A stretch of 64,000 bases of DNA from assembly GCA_003439945.1 (NCBI GenBank), contig QVRM01002159.1, forward strand, positions 70,838-134,837, in the 5' to 3' direction. The translations under genes were made by a program, and so were the position numbers. Positions 22,680-34,200 of this stretch are shown here, in pieces (within the stretch, counting starts at the first letter, position 1; the number at the start of each line of letters is the position of its first letter). A model generated the notes under the pieces. It was not told the DNA's origin and searched no databases. It was given only the letters and a program-made list of their open reading frames with translations. Source of the stretch: Dermanyssus gallinae. Lineage: Eukaryota > Arthropoda > Arachnida > Mesostigmata > Dermanyssidae.

Positions 22680-23341
22680 ATGGAACGAGACGGAAGCATC
22701 ATGGAAAACGGCCGAGCATTGCCACACTTCGAGAGATCCATGGAAGAAGAGATGCCGTGGTCTACATATCGGTGTTGCTTTCTTGACTATATCGAACTTA
22801 ACGAGTACACCGAGAGCAAACTTGCTATACAACTGCTGAACCACCTTTCATCCACAGTGTACCAGAAGCCGCAGGACCAGTTATTTCCAGATGAGCCATC
22901 AAATAAGTACGAAGAACTTCTGGCTGCCCTGGACTTCATCTTTACCAGAGGTACATCCAAGTGGGTAAAGAAAGTGGAGTGCCAAAATCTAAAACAAGAG
23001 GAAGGTGGAAAAATTCGAAACTTCGCGAGCACGTTACGAAGAAACGCGGAAGAATGCGAATGGCCAATGGAATTCCTAACTATAGTACTGCTAGTACAGT
23101 TCATCAACAGTGCCAAAGGCGACCACGTAATGGACCAGGTCTTGCACAAGGCAGACACTTTCAGGACGCTGGACGGTGCAGTCAAGGAAGCAGAGTCAGT
23201 GTTCGTGCGAAAAGAACGGTTGACGTGCAATTCATGCGGGAAGACCGGAGATCTAAAGGCCGCCTGCCAGCAAAGACAACCCGGTGGTAGTCCAACAGTT
23301 TCAAAAATAAGAAGAACGGAGCGTTTGCGGTACACGTTCAA
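22680..23341 (+). pseudogene. Ty3/gypsy-like Gag relic
   Basis: This open frame of about 220 codons looks like a retrotransposon Gag. A helical capsid-like region contains NHLSSTVYQKPQDQLFP and GGKIRNFASTLRRNAEECEW. A single zinc-knuckle position follows near the C terminus. The knuckle reads CNSCGKTGDLKAAC, with Asp where the CCHC pattern requires His, so it is degenerate. The first Met at 22680 fits better than the earlier in-frame starts because the upstream peptide is low-complexity. A protease-like segment follows in another frame. Confidence 0.75.
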
Positions 23342-23387
23342 CCAGCATTAAAGAAAACTTCAGGTATGAACTTCATAAAGGCAGTAC

Positions 23388-24235
23388 GTACAATTCGAGC
23401 AGTGAGACCCGACGTCGACCCGTTACTCGTGACAGTCGAGATCGAGGGTGCTGATGCTACAATGGAAGTGGACAGCGGCTGTGGAGCCACTCTCTCGTTT
23501 CTCGGCGGTTTTGCCAAAATTCGTACACCATGAGCCAGACATTACTGTAAAAGTGGCGAATGGTGACGAGGTGAAACCACACTCGTTCGTGGAAATTCAC
23601 GTTAAGTACCGCAGTATTACAAAGTTGTTGCGGCTCTACCTAGTCAACGACCCCCAATTTCCGATGTTATTCAGTCGCGATTGGATGAAGGCGCTGAGAT
23701 GGGGGCAGCTCAAAGTTCACCGAGTTAAGCCCACTGCGCCAGGGATTGGGAAGCTGCCGGCAGTACATGCACTCACAGACCAGTTCGAGAACCAGCCAAA
23801 ACCAGTGTATCTCAGACCTCGGAAAATACCTTGCGCCCTCGCCGAGAACGGTGAGAAGAAGTTACAGGCAATGGAAAAGAAATGCCTTACGAAATTTGGA
23901 TTGCCAGAGAAGAAACCTCCGAAGTTCAGTTTGTTTTTTCAACGTCTCGGAAATCCGGCCTTCGGTAGCTACAGAAGATGCCCCGCATCCATATTCCTCG
24001 GCGACCAGATTCGCGTATCTCAGCTAAAAGAGAAGCGACAGGTACCAGCGAAGCCGGCAAAAATGGTTTCTCGATTCAGCGTGGGGGAGTTTGTGGCAGT
24101 TCGAGGCTACCGAAAAAGAAACAAGTGGTGTGTATCCCGTGTCGTATAGATACTCGAAAGGCTAGTACAGTCACCCGAGCTCGGCACGGTGAAGAGACAT
24201 TTCAATTGAATCTTCGGGACGTTTCACGTACCTAG
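23388..24235 (+). pseudogene. Ty3/gypsy-like Pol relic with large deletion
   Basis: A protease-like stretch with MEVDSGCGATL (the DSG catalytic triplet) starts near 23461. After a frame change it continues to LFSRDWMKALRWGQLKVH and KPVYLRPRKIPCALAE, the junction of protease and reverse transcriptase. The reading then jumps directly to FSVGEFVAVRGYRKRNKWC, which resembles the C-terminal region of a gypsy integrase, and to FQLNLRDVSRT in another frame. The reverse transcriptase, RNase H and integrase core are absent, so this is an internally deleted, non-coding remnant. Confidence 0.75.
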
Positions 24236-24320
24236 TCGGATCTACCCTTTCCACCGCACGTTCGCCAGCACGTAGCGCCTAGCCCCGACAGTCGTGTGTC
24301 TACTTGAACATGGCCAGACA
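24208..24320 (+). repeat. Direct repeat of gypsy-like 3' segment, right copy
   Basis: This is the right-hand partner of 22038-22160. It spans the last codons of the pol-like frame and the sequence following it. Similarity between the two copies stops in both at CACAACAG. Confidence 0.7.
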
Positions 24321-24680
24321 CAACAGCAACCATCAAGAGCTCCTAAGGGTGAGCAACCCCAGAACGGTTCGGAATTTACCACCGGGGACCCAAAGGTGAT
24401 TGTACCGCCAACAGTGACTGTTTGATATTGCTAGCAGCCTTGATGAGGGAGCGCGCGCCATCATGGCAAACCGCTTTATGACGGCCTGGACGAGCGGTAG
24501 AAAGATGTTCGAGGACGAGATAGACTTGCGGGGTAGACGCAGCCGGGACGAGTTCAAGACGAATGGCGCGTACACTGGCGCCCTGGTTAAGGCAATATCC
24601 ATTTAGTTGGGCCTTTCAAAACCCGAACATAGAATGGGCCGCAGGTGTCCAAATCCGTATTGTTACAGGCTATAGAATAT

Positions 24681-24900
24681 TGTAGTATATGCGATAGAGT
24701 GATGAGTATGATGATCTGTGATGATCTCGAGTGTATGGAAGCGCATCGCCCGGGGTGGGGGATTACCTGCCACCAGGGGGCGCAAGGAATGTCTATAAAA
24801 TGGTCTCAAATAAACCAGAGAACCTCTTTGGCGTCGGCGTTGGTTGTGCCGGTTACCCGAGACGGTGAGTGTCTTTACTGTCTACTACGTAGACATTACA
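24681..24900 (+). repeat. 5' LTR of gypsy element
   Basis: This 220-bp LTR starts TGTAGTATATG and ends TAGACATTACA. It contains TATAAAA (about 24795) and AATAAA (about 24809) signals. By eye it is roughly 90% identical to the 3' LTR. Confidence 0.9.
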
Positions 24901-24936
24901 TTGGCGCAGTTGACTGTGACTAGGCCTGGCTGTCCT

Positions 24937-25112
24937 GTCGAGCCCGGTGGCGTGGTGGCATGTGTCTGCGCCTCGCAACCGGAGGAGACACATAGCAGGT
25001 GCGAGGGTTCGAGCCCCATCGTTGCACATTTGTATTTGTGGGGTCCGTCTATGAAGCAATGTGAAAAACAGTTCCGTGGACGTTAAATCTTGGCTGAGGG
25101 TCAGGCCGAAAA
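24937..25112 (+). mobile_element. tRNA-derived SINE, copy 4 (in gypsy leader)
   Basis: This plus-strand copy begins GTCGAGCCCGGTGGCGTGGTGG, whose TGGCGTGGTGG resembles a Pol III A box. A B box GGTTCGAGCCC follows at about 25008, then a non-tRNA body with GTCTATGAAGCAATGTGAAAA and an end at GGCTGAGGGTCAGGCCGAAAA. It lies between the LTR/PBS and the gag frame. It was therefore inserted into this element or into an ancestor of it. Confidence 0.9.
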
Positions 25113-25150
25113 CCTTATTTTAGTGGCGGCTGACGTGCAAGGGGACGAGT

Positions 25151-25877
25151 ATGAAGAGAGCCGGCTGGTGGAGCCGTTGGCACAACGGAAGGGTCTGGCG
25201 ACGGTTCGGGACGAGTTTCACAGACGGCGGTCACAGAGGCCAGGGGAGGGAGACCGTCGAAGAATACGTGGCCGAATTAACGAGAATGGCAGCAAAGTGT
25301 AAATTCGAGCAGTTTTCGCAGAAAGAGGCCATAAAAACTCGACTGACAACAGGGACGTCAATCCTGAGGCTGCGAGAGCGGTTGCTGATGGAGGACGACG
25401 GCCTGAAGCCTCGAGCGTAATATGACGGAGGCGAGGCAGTTTGAGCGAGAGTACGTGGTGGCTCGACGCCGGCAGCCGGCAACTGCTGCGCAGCCGACCA
25501 GAGCTGACCGTGGCAGCGGAACAGGATGGAAGCCGAGCACGGCCTGTGATAGTGATACGCACCTGGCTGGGTACCCCACGTGCCCGGCTAGAGGAGCGAC
25601 GTGTTTTAAGTGCCATCGGACCGGCCACTTCGAGAGGACATGTGTAGTGGCGGGAGGCACGCGGACAGTACGGGCGGTGGAGAGAGAGAATGACGAAGCA
25701 CGTAGGGTCGGTGCATCGCCGGAAGACGACCAGGCGTGTCAGCAGAATCAAATTGTACAAATCTATACCCTGTGTGCCAGCTCGGAAATTAGTATTATTG
25801 CACGAGTAGATAAGCTGACGGTCAAATTGTTGGTGGATACGGTGAGTGCGGTGACAATAGTAAATGGAAAGATGTAA
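25151..25877 (+). pseudogene. gypsy Gag with CCHC knuckle and protease start
   Basis: The first segment (25151-25420) contains ETVEEYVAELTRMAAKCKF and LRLRERLLMEDDGL, typical of Ty3/gypsy capsid. After a frame change at about 25420, the second segment (25422-25877) has a canonical knuckle CFKCHRTGHFERTC. It then has a protease motif KLLVDTVSAVTIV, where the expected catalytic D-T-G is D-T-V. That change would abolish an aspartic protease, so the product is not functional. Confidence 0.82.
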
Positions 25878-25948
25878 GTGGAGTGTTGAGTGGAAAAGTG
25901 CGGAAGGTAAATGAAACGGGATTGGTACTTTAAACGTATAGTGGAGAA

Positions 25949-26930
25949 GTGATCGATGTATTAGGCGTAGTGGTATGTACAATTGAACTAGGAGAGAAGT
26001 CTGTGACAATAGTGGTATTTGTGGTACAGTGGGGGAAATCAGTATTAGGACGTGACGCCTTAGCTAAGTTGGGAGTGTGTGTGGATTGTAAGGGGCAGAA
26101 GTGTGCAGTGACTGGAAGGATGACAGTTTCAGTGGACAAATCGGGGGCAGTGGAGGAGTATAGAGAGTTGCTTTCAGGTCAACTGAGATGAGTAAGGAGG
26201 TATAGACATCGGGTGAAAGTGAAACAAGGGGTTAGGCCAACTCAATAAAAATGGAGACGACTTCTGTTAGCAGCAGTGGATGCAATTAAGAAAGAAATTG
26301 ATCGACAGGCGGAATTGGAAGTGATTGAACCGATAGAGGCGTCGGAGGATCTCAGCTATGGTGGTAGTGGCAAAGAAAGGCACATGAATGCCACAGATGT
26401 TTCCGTTACCGCATTTAGAGGATTTATTAGCAGAGTTAAAGGAAGCGAAGTGGTTTTCTAAACTAGATACGATGTCAGCGTATCATCAGGTTGAGCTAGC
26501 GGAGGAATCGAGAGATCTGACGGCACTCATTACGCCGTACACTCAAACGCCCGTTCTGCTAGAAGGGGTGCTGGTCTACTTAGACGATATTTCTGGGGGG
26601 ATTCTTCGAGACAGTTGGGGGGAGACTTCAAGAAACGCATAATAGAAATGGCAGAAGCGTATAACGCCACCCCACATGCAACTACGGGTCTCTCCCTAGC
26701 CACGTTACTCCATGGTTGACCGATGCGAACTCGATTGAATGTGAAAATCCCGATGGAACCCGCTCGAAGTGATACACCAGTTCGCGAACACACCGAAAGG
26801 CGCCCGCGAGCTCAGAAGGAATACGCCGATCGGCGTAGAGCAGCTACGGATAAAGTGCTGACTCAAGGACAATGGGTGCGCATCAGACGGCCAAAGTAAG
26901 GAAAGGAGAAAAGAAGTACAGCTCACCTAT
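25949..26930 (+). pseudogene. gypsy Pol remnant: RT and integrase fragments
   Basis: A protease-to-RT linker (25949-26190, with SVLGRDALAKLGVCVDC) is followed by AAVDAIKKEIDRQAELEVIEP and then the RT motif FSKLDTMSAYHQVELAEESR with LTALITPYT. The frame jumps directly to GVLVYLDDI, the catalytic box, so the intervening RT segment is deleted. After a further jump, EAYNATPHATTGLSLATLLHG (about 26656-26720) is the end of an integrase core, followed by a basic tail region. Stops and frameshifts are common. Confidence 0.82.
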
Positions 26931-27333
26931 CCAAGTAATGGCACAAAAAGTGGCTGATACATACTTGTTGGCCGACGGGAGATTATGGCACCGAAACAGA
27001 CTTGTGTCCACCAAGCAGCAGGCTAAAGCAACAACCCAGCACAGACGAAAGCCACTGACTGGCATGCAAGGTGGACTGGCGGTTCCTGTAGGAGGGGAGA
27101 GAAGAATCGGAGTAAGAGCAACCGTCGGAACAATCGGAACAGGGGGAGCAATTGTCGAAACAATTGGAACCGGAAGAATACATCTCAACAGAAGAAAGTG
27201 ACAACGAGCAACCGGAGTTGAGACGGTCGAGAAGAACAAGGGCAACACCGAAATATTTAGATAATTATGTAATATAAGCCTAGGAGGTCATGGGTAGTAA
27301 GCAACGCTCCAAAAATGAAGGGAAAGAGGAGAG

Positions 27334-27560
27334 TTTAGTATATGAGATAGAATGATGAGTATGATGATCTGTGATAATCTTAAGTGTATGGAAGCGCACC
27401 GCCCGGGGAGGGGGGGGGGGGTTTACCTGCTACCAGGGGGCGCAAGGAATGTCTATGAAATTGTCTGAAATAAACCAGAGAGCCTCTTTGGCGTCGGCGT
27501 TGGTTGTGTCGGTTACTCGAGACAATGAGTGTCTTTGCTGTACACTACGTAGATATTACA
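27334..27560 (+). repeat. 3' LTR of gypsy element
   Basis: This is the 227-bp partner of the 5' LTR. It differs by scattered substitutions and by an expanded G-run (about 27405-27421). It ends TAGATATTACA next to the AATAT target duplication. The first bases are TTTAG instead of TGTAG, a mutated terminus. Confidence 0.9.
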
Positions 27561-27565
27561 AATAT

Positions 27566-28290
27566 CTATATTTTATTAACACCCTGGCTAGATAAATATG
27601 TTTATTTTAGATCATAGGTTTTCCTGACAACCATCAGTCTAGCGCTTTTCTAGTTCTGCTATTGACCGAACCGCCGAGACATCGCCGCGTGGTATCTATC
27701 TCATTTGCAACAGCATTGTCTGCATTGTTAGCCATCCTGTGGTTCGTGAAAGCCCTTCACGCTGCACAGAACGTGATGAAATCTGTGGGCTGCAAAGGCT
27801 GTGGTTAGAGGTCGATCTACAACCCCGCTAGCCAGCCACTCAGTGCTCCTCATTGCTGTGCTTCATAAATCCTTATGTCCACCTCACGTATTTTGGATCG
27901 CCAATTCCGCATATCAAATTTGAAAAAAAAACGTGCGTCAAAGGCGCACGTTTTCTTTAGATTTGATTGTTCTATACATTTTTCATCAGCAGCTGGCCAC
28001 CCTCCGGAACGTGGACAACCTTATTCCGCGCAGGTATTCGACAGCGCAACCTCTTTAAAAATAAAAACCTTACCTTGTCAATTAAACGCAATGCGTTCAC
28101 TTTCAACCATATTAATGAAATATCCTTTGTGGCCATGGGTGCTATATGTATGCCAAAAAGAGCGATTGCTGCATGAACCCAAAGCATATGTGGGCATTTA
28201 ATTACCGCAGTTACAATGGTGGCCTTCCTGGCCCTCTTCTAGATGTGTGCTCAAAAGCTACTGCCGTTTGTTGCCAAGGTTATCCCTAGA
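27566..28290. other. Intergenic, no gene recognised
   Basis: I see no supported gene. A small hairpin is visible at about 27927-27955, with arms AAAACGTGCG and CGCACGTTTT around a 7-base loop. The minus-strand frame near 27972-28187 has no recognisable motif and may be a further LINE remnant. Confidence 0.45.
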
Positions 28291-28294
28291 TATG

Positions 28295-28830
28295 TTAATT
28301 TGTATACAAATTTGATTTCTGTTTGCCTGATTTATAGCACGTAATTTGTGGCCAGGCGGCCGCACCTTCGAAATGCATGGCTTCTCTTTTTTCACAATTT
28401 ACATTCAAGTCCTTCGTGAACGTAACTAGTCGATCCATGGCTGGTTTCACCCTGAAAAGGCTGCAGCCAAAGACGACCACATCATCTGCGTACAGTAAGA
28501 GTCTAACCCACTTTCGGGCCCAGCTCGTTCTCATCCGCTCTGGTAGTCCACCCAGAATTACGGTAAACAGCAGTGAGCTCAGTCTATTGCCCCGCGCGAC
28601 ATCTGTAGTTTAAGTTTCCACTCATCGCTGACCCCATTATCAATTAGCACCGCGTTTGTATTAAGTTTGTTGATTTGTAACCTCAGCACTGCTCCCGAGA
28701 CTCCCGTTCTGTGAACTCTTCAACTATCTTCTTCCTTAGTGCTACATCAGACGCTGCCTTTAAATCCACAAAAACAGCATATAGACAACTTCTTTGCCCA
28801 GACAGCGTATCTTAGATTGCCACTGCCACG
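28295..28830 (-). pseudogene. LINE reverse transcriptase fragment (inverted half)
   Basis: On the minus strand the peptide pieces AVFVDLKAASD (about 28775), then LLLYADDVVVFG (about 28500-28465) and VKPAMDRLVTFTKDLNVNC are the reverse transcriptase palm motifs of an APE-type LINE (CR1, Jockey or RTE style). Stops separate the first motif from the catalytic box. The order of motifs is correct on this strand, and its upstream end lies next to the plus-strand fragment starting at about 28870. Confidence 0.75.
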
Positions 28831-28869
28831 TTTGCCTTTGAATAACACGACAATAATAATCACGACCTG

Positions 28870-29616
28870 CCATCAAGCGTGCCATCAAGCGCATCACTTC
28901 TCTGGCGGAGGTGTTTCTTGTCTCAAGAGGGCTGGAAATAAACGCCATGAAGACCAAGGCTATGAAATTCAGAAGAGAAGGTCAATTTGCTCAAGTCAAG
29001 TTGCGGCGGCCAATCCTTGGAATTCGTTAACTCTTTCCGGTATCTGGAGCTTCGGCTTCATTATACTGGGACGACCTTCACTGCTCACATCGTCGAGACA
29101 GCGCGCACAGCCCTAATTTCTCTCTATGGAGAGGTAGGCGATGTCCGGCGACTGTCCGTCCCGACGGCAGTGGCGCTTTTCTACCTCAAGATTGTTCCAG
29201 CGCTGATGTATGGTCTTGACAGAGTAAGGGAACACCTCACTTGGGCAAACTTTGGTTTGCTTGAAAGGTGTTTTACAATGTACACGAAGCGAGTACTTTG
29301 TCTGACAATGCGGGCAAGGAGCCGCATTGTGTGCCTAATGTCAGGCTGTGCACCAGTTGTTGAGATAATTCGATTGAGGTTGAAGACGCCGCGTACAGTA
29401 CCATTCGACAGCTTTATCTCGGAATGGGAAATTAAAGTTGAACAAGTCCGACGAGAGGTCGGAGACCTGGATATTTTCAGGGCCTCTTACCTCTGGTCTG
29501 GTCTTGCATGTGACAATTGCCACGCCCTTACCAGATACATAGTTCATGGCTATCATCACCTGGTTTGTTCGAATACGAGCTTCCACGAAGAGTACACCGA
29601 GTGCGTCTGTTGACTG
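28870..29616 (+). pseudogene. LINE reverse transcriptase 3' part (forward half)
   Basis: On the plus strand a frame near 28940 reads NAMKTKAMKFRREG, the segment after the YADD box in LINEs. After a frame change, 28987-29613 encodes FVNSFRYLELRLHYTGTTF and FYLKIVPALMYGLDRV, which match the region downstream of the RT palm, ending with a stop after ECVC. A GATGATGAT tail follows near 29780. No CCHC cluster is visible in the part that remains. Confidence 0.72.
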
Positions 29617-29790
29617 TGCTCTCATGTGTGTACGAAGTTTCATGCGTCTGCCTGCCTGGCCCTTGCGGAGAGATTACTGCACTGCCTCTCTCGAATAACA
29701 TGCCGCGAGCAGCTGAATGTATAATTGTATAATCTCTATAATTATGTTATATGCATACTCAATATGAGTGAAATAAATACGATGATGATG

Positions 29791-31209
29791 TTTGTCCAGC
29801 GAATGTTGACAACGATATTTTTTACCGCCGCCATCTGTGTTTTTCTTGTGCTGCTGAGACTATAATTTACGGTTACAGATTTAGTCGGTGTGTTAATCCT
29901 AAAACAGAAAACGACGTATCATACCCTGGCATTAGGGAGGATGTTAACAATCGTCTGAGCAAACAACGCGATCTAGTGACTGGTTTCTGTACACTTATAA
30001 ACTACTATGACTGAAATGTCTAGAACATTTTTTCGCAAGGTATCAGCTGTCGATAAAACGTTCATCAAAAAGTCGTTATACTGGTAATGCCAGCGCGCGT
30101 CTTTTCTGTAATTAGTGACGAGTTAATTATGAATAACAACAATATTATAATCAATATTAAGGCAACAGGATACACGAAAACCTGACCAATTTATTGACAT
30201 GTTTGTATTTGCTTTACATTAAACCTCTCTCTGAAATATCCTTGTCATTAGTCTTATTATTAGTAAGATCACAGCTGTCAACTTGTTTTCGTCTTTGTTT
30301 TTTACGCTCTGACAATCACATTTTAGACGTTTGTAATATGCTGGATTGCCTGTGGCCACGATGTCGTCTAAATACACTATCGTCATCGTGTTCTCGTCAC
30401 AGGACTTTCTATAAACTTTCTCTAGGAGAGGTATGTAGCAGCGCGGCAATGACAACCACGTCCAACAAATACAGCCAGCAAAACCCGGGCTCAAACTTGC
30501 AATTGTTTTGCTAATTATGGTTGCATTGGCAACGCCTCGTTTCGAACGGTGCGTTAGTTGTTTAAGTCATCGACGCTACAAATGTTTTTTTTTGGCAGAA
30601 GGATCTTGCGCCCGGCACAAGAATGAGACATCAAACAACAGGACCACTACATACCCATTTGAATTTTACAAAATTTTGCAATTAAGACGCTAGATCATGG
30701 AATCGCCTGTATACACATACTATTCACAAGTCTGCAGGTATGCAAGTGCCCTAGAACGGTTTCAAGCTAGTATGGGAAGCTACTTCAGATACATAATAGC
30801 AGTGCAACTTAGTCTGACAGGATGATTTAACACAGAGTAGCGCCCTGCCACTAAGAAACAAATCGTGTTTTTATTTTCAACGTAGCCTCCTTGAAGCTCT
30901 GCACGCTCGTTCTAGCGATGTTCCCATTGTTGATATCTTCGAATAAGTCTCAAAACAAAACAAAAATTAAACATCTATCTACTCCACGTCGTTTTCACTA
31001 GTTATAAATATAACAACTACTCTCTGGAACAAGTTTTAGTGCTTGCATCATCGATATCATAATAGACACAGACGAGGTCTGCTATACATTACAGAATAAT
31101 GCAAGACGTATTTTCTTCCGCTGGCGGGAAAGCGCCGTGCTCGCCACCTTCGCCGTAGCGCCGTCTTCTCACCGTTGTCAAATGTCACAAATGTCAATTG
31201 GCACAAATG
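29791..31209. other. Intergenic with a possible RT scrap
   Basis: There is no host gene here. On the minus strand at about 30340-30420, the peptide TMTIVYLDDIVATGNPAYY resembles the catalytic box of an LTR-retrotransposon reverse transcriptase. It is too short to classify and is surrounded by frames without similarity. The rest is AT-rich sequence downstream of MITD1. Confidence 0.4.
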
Positions 31210-34200
31210 TCAGCTCGCTGTCGTTGCTCGAAGGTAGTTGCGATGAAAAATGTTGACAGTGGTTTCGTGACATTCGCGTAAATTGAGATCGAACGTGCCA
31301 ACGCTAAAGCGAGATGGCGAGGGTTTAAAGTAGTCTAAACCACGACCAATTTTCACCACCCATCCTGTATCAAACCTGCAAGAATACGCAAGAATATGCA
31401 GATGACAAAACATTAAAACAGGGAAAAAGATACTAAAACTTTATTCTTTTGCCTTATTAATTACAAGTACTGAATAACATGATTTGCAGCAAACGGGCTA
31501 CTAGGCGTCATTGCTATGACAACATTGCTACTACAGCGGTCATGCATTGTTGCCTGCATGCACGTGCGTCTTTAGTGGTCCAACGAACTAACATTTTTCT
31601 CTAGTGGAATTGCTAAACAATAGGTTGAGATGAACAACAAAAACCTATGAGACGTGAACATGCACAATATCGGCAACTCATCAGCAAACAAGTGTAAATT
31701 GCCGCCCTTACATATTTTTGTTTCATAACCTTTTGAAAAGCTACACATTTGAATGCACATTTCGGTGTGTCGTCGACGGGAAAGCATGACCTCATCTGTT
31801 CTAGGAGCTGCGGGAGACACTCGCGCCACGCGAACTCAACAAAGTGATTTCAAAGGTATTGGGCAACCGGCTAACGTGTTCTGCAGACAGGAGCCAGTCG
31901 GACTGGCAGCGGACTCAGCCCTAAGGGATGACGTTAGTTCCGTGGTTCCCCGGGAAAGCCTTTGTGTGGGACACGCCATCTTACAAGAGTGGAGCTTCGA
32001 GATCAACAAGCGCTGTTGCCAATCTAGCGGATCAGCAAAAAAGTCTAAAGTACCACGGGTCATAGGCAAATCTACAGTAATATTTCTGAGGGAAATTGGG
32101 AAAAAAACGGCAAGTGAGAATGACGAGAAGAAAGCGGGGGCATTTTTGCTGCAGTAAATATCGATCGAAGTGCAACGTGAAGATGCGGCCGCGGTGCTAG
32201 GCTCGCTGCCCTTAGACAGTGAATTAACGGGGTTGATCTGATTATGCATTAAAAATAGATAGTGTATAATATATAAATAGAAATAACTGCATGCAATAAT
32301 AGTGTTTAACTCTCGACTGTGACAACTGAGAACCCTTTGGGAAAATACGGACGCGCACCTGTGTCCAGGAGAACGCAGTAGCATTCACACATCAAACAAT
32401 TTATTCAAAGGGGTTACTGTGAAGGGCAGCTGAGTGCAATTTATATCTTTTTGCAAATATTTCAAGTCGATACAATGCGTTCTGTTCCAGCCCACAAGTC
32501 ACTTTCTCGGAGTAACGAGATCCCGCTGGCATTTCGAGCCCTGGTCAGGGTCTGGGGTTATATGCGGAAATTATGATAATAATCGGCAACTATAGCCAAC
32601 AAAACTAATAGCTCTTACCTTATTTCTCTGTCGTGTAGCGTCACCGAATACGTCACGTTCAGACTAACCCCGTGCTTCCGCAAGCTTTCACTGAGCTGGT
32701 TGAAGCGTTCCTGCTGCTCTACTGGAGAGCCACGTTCGTCTGCTTTGGTTAGCAGATCTATCCTGTGTAAAACAGAGCACTAAACTTAGTACTTGTTTCT
32801 GAATTCAAAGTAATAGTTATACACACTGTCACTGATTATACATAGCCGGAAACCGGGCGTACTTATTTCATGTCATGTAGCTCTGGATAAAACATAGCTC
32901 ACACTTACAAACAAGAAAACGCCCGACCAAAGGGGTAGTCATACAGCTCTGTCGTTTAAAGTCGCGATATTGTTCAAACCTAAACAAGGTCATCATTCGG
33001 TCCTTTGTTCGCAGACTTAGCGTATGAGTACGTAAGGTAACTGATGGCCGGGCGTTTGACAGACTGTGAGGCGACGCCGTTGCAAACCAAGCGAGAACTG
33101 AGTACCGACTCACCTGTTGAGGTTGCTGCATTTGCTAAGCAGGAGCTCGCATAGACGTACGAAGTTCTGTATCTGATGCACCGCTATGATGTAAGGGTCC
33201 TCGACTTCAACGCAACGGACCGCCGAATCAAGCAGCTGGCCTAACAACGTGTCATAGCCAAAACCCCGACCTCCTTCGGGAACGTGAATTTTCTCGTTGT
33301 ACGTCCCCGCTACAAAACAGCATCACATATCAACAAGAGTTTTAGCCAAAGCCTTCGATTTTTAACTCGCAAACTTTAACATGAAAATCAGGCGTCGAGT
33401 TGCTAATGCCATTCGAGACACCACTGTTCATCACTGTTATATGAGAAGCTAGCCAACTGTAGCTGTCAACTGCTCCCATGGGTCCGAAGTTTGTCTAGCG
33501 GTATAAGCTTATTAATACCCGTTTTGTGGCAAATTGGCTCTGCTTTGTACTTTTAAACGTGGCTAGAAAGCAACGAGCTTTATGACTTCGTTTTCGGAAG
33601 TTACCCACTTTAGCAACAACGGTGACGCAGTAAATAAAAATGTGTCAAGTCAAAAATAACACTTATAGTAAATACAGTGCTTGAGAACCCGTAAAACATA
33701 CAGCATTCGGAGCCGTGGCTAACTATAGGTTGTCGTTAATATGAGTGGAACAATAACAAATTGAAACCATCTATAAAAGTAACAACTACTACACTAACGT
33801 TAGTGGCCAGAATGGCAGCTACCCCTCCTAAATATGAGTAGAACTATTAGTCTAAGATCACACAAATGCACATTGTTTTATTCATAATATCATCATAATC
33901 ATAATGTCAAATCATCAAAATCATAATGTATTTGTGGTTACTGCTGATCTTGCACTATTGTTATACTCGGTCAAACACTTTTCCAAATGTAACAAATCCA
34001 AAAACCTTGAGCATATTATTAACGTATTGAAAAATAGATTGTCGTAACGAATCTGTAAATATATATGGGAGACATCTTGTAAACGCAAATCAATTGCGAA
34101 TTAAATCATATAATTGGCATATAGATGAGATTATTATACTCTATTATTTCGAAAGGAGGAGTGTAACATTGCTACTACAGCGCTGACCACGGCAAACATT

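Larger units (their letters stand above)
24681..27560 (+). mobile_element. Internally deleted Ty3/gypsy LTR retrotransposon
   Basis: This 2.88-kb element has two LTRs (24681-24900 and 27334-27560) and is bounded by the 5-bp direct duplication AATAT (24676-24680 and 27561-27565). A TTGGCGCAGT sequence follows the left LTR at the primer-binding position. A purine-rich tract, GAAGGGAAAGAGGAGAG, precedes the right LTR. Gag with a CCHC knuckle, a protease segment, a truncated reverse transcriptase and an integrase C-terminal part are readable between them. The bulk of reverse transcriptase, RNase H and the integrase core is missing. A SINE sits in the leader. Confidence 0.9.

Noticed and set aside
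24937..25112. A genuine tRNA gene
   Set aside because: A- and B-box-like sequences are present, but the head lacks a complete cloverleaf by eye and is fused to the SINE body shared with five other copies.
30219..30494. VYLDDIV peptide as a functional reverse transcriptase
   Set aside because: Only the catalytic box resembles RT; flanking motifs are absent. Kept as a low-confidence scrap, not a gene.
31753..32157. 135-codon plus-strand ORF inside MITD1 intron 4
   Set aside because: No family motif is visible and it lies antisense within an intron; the length is within chance expectation for this window.
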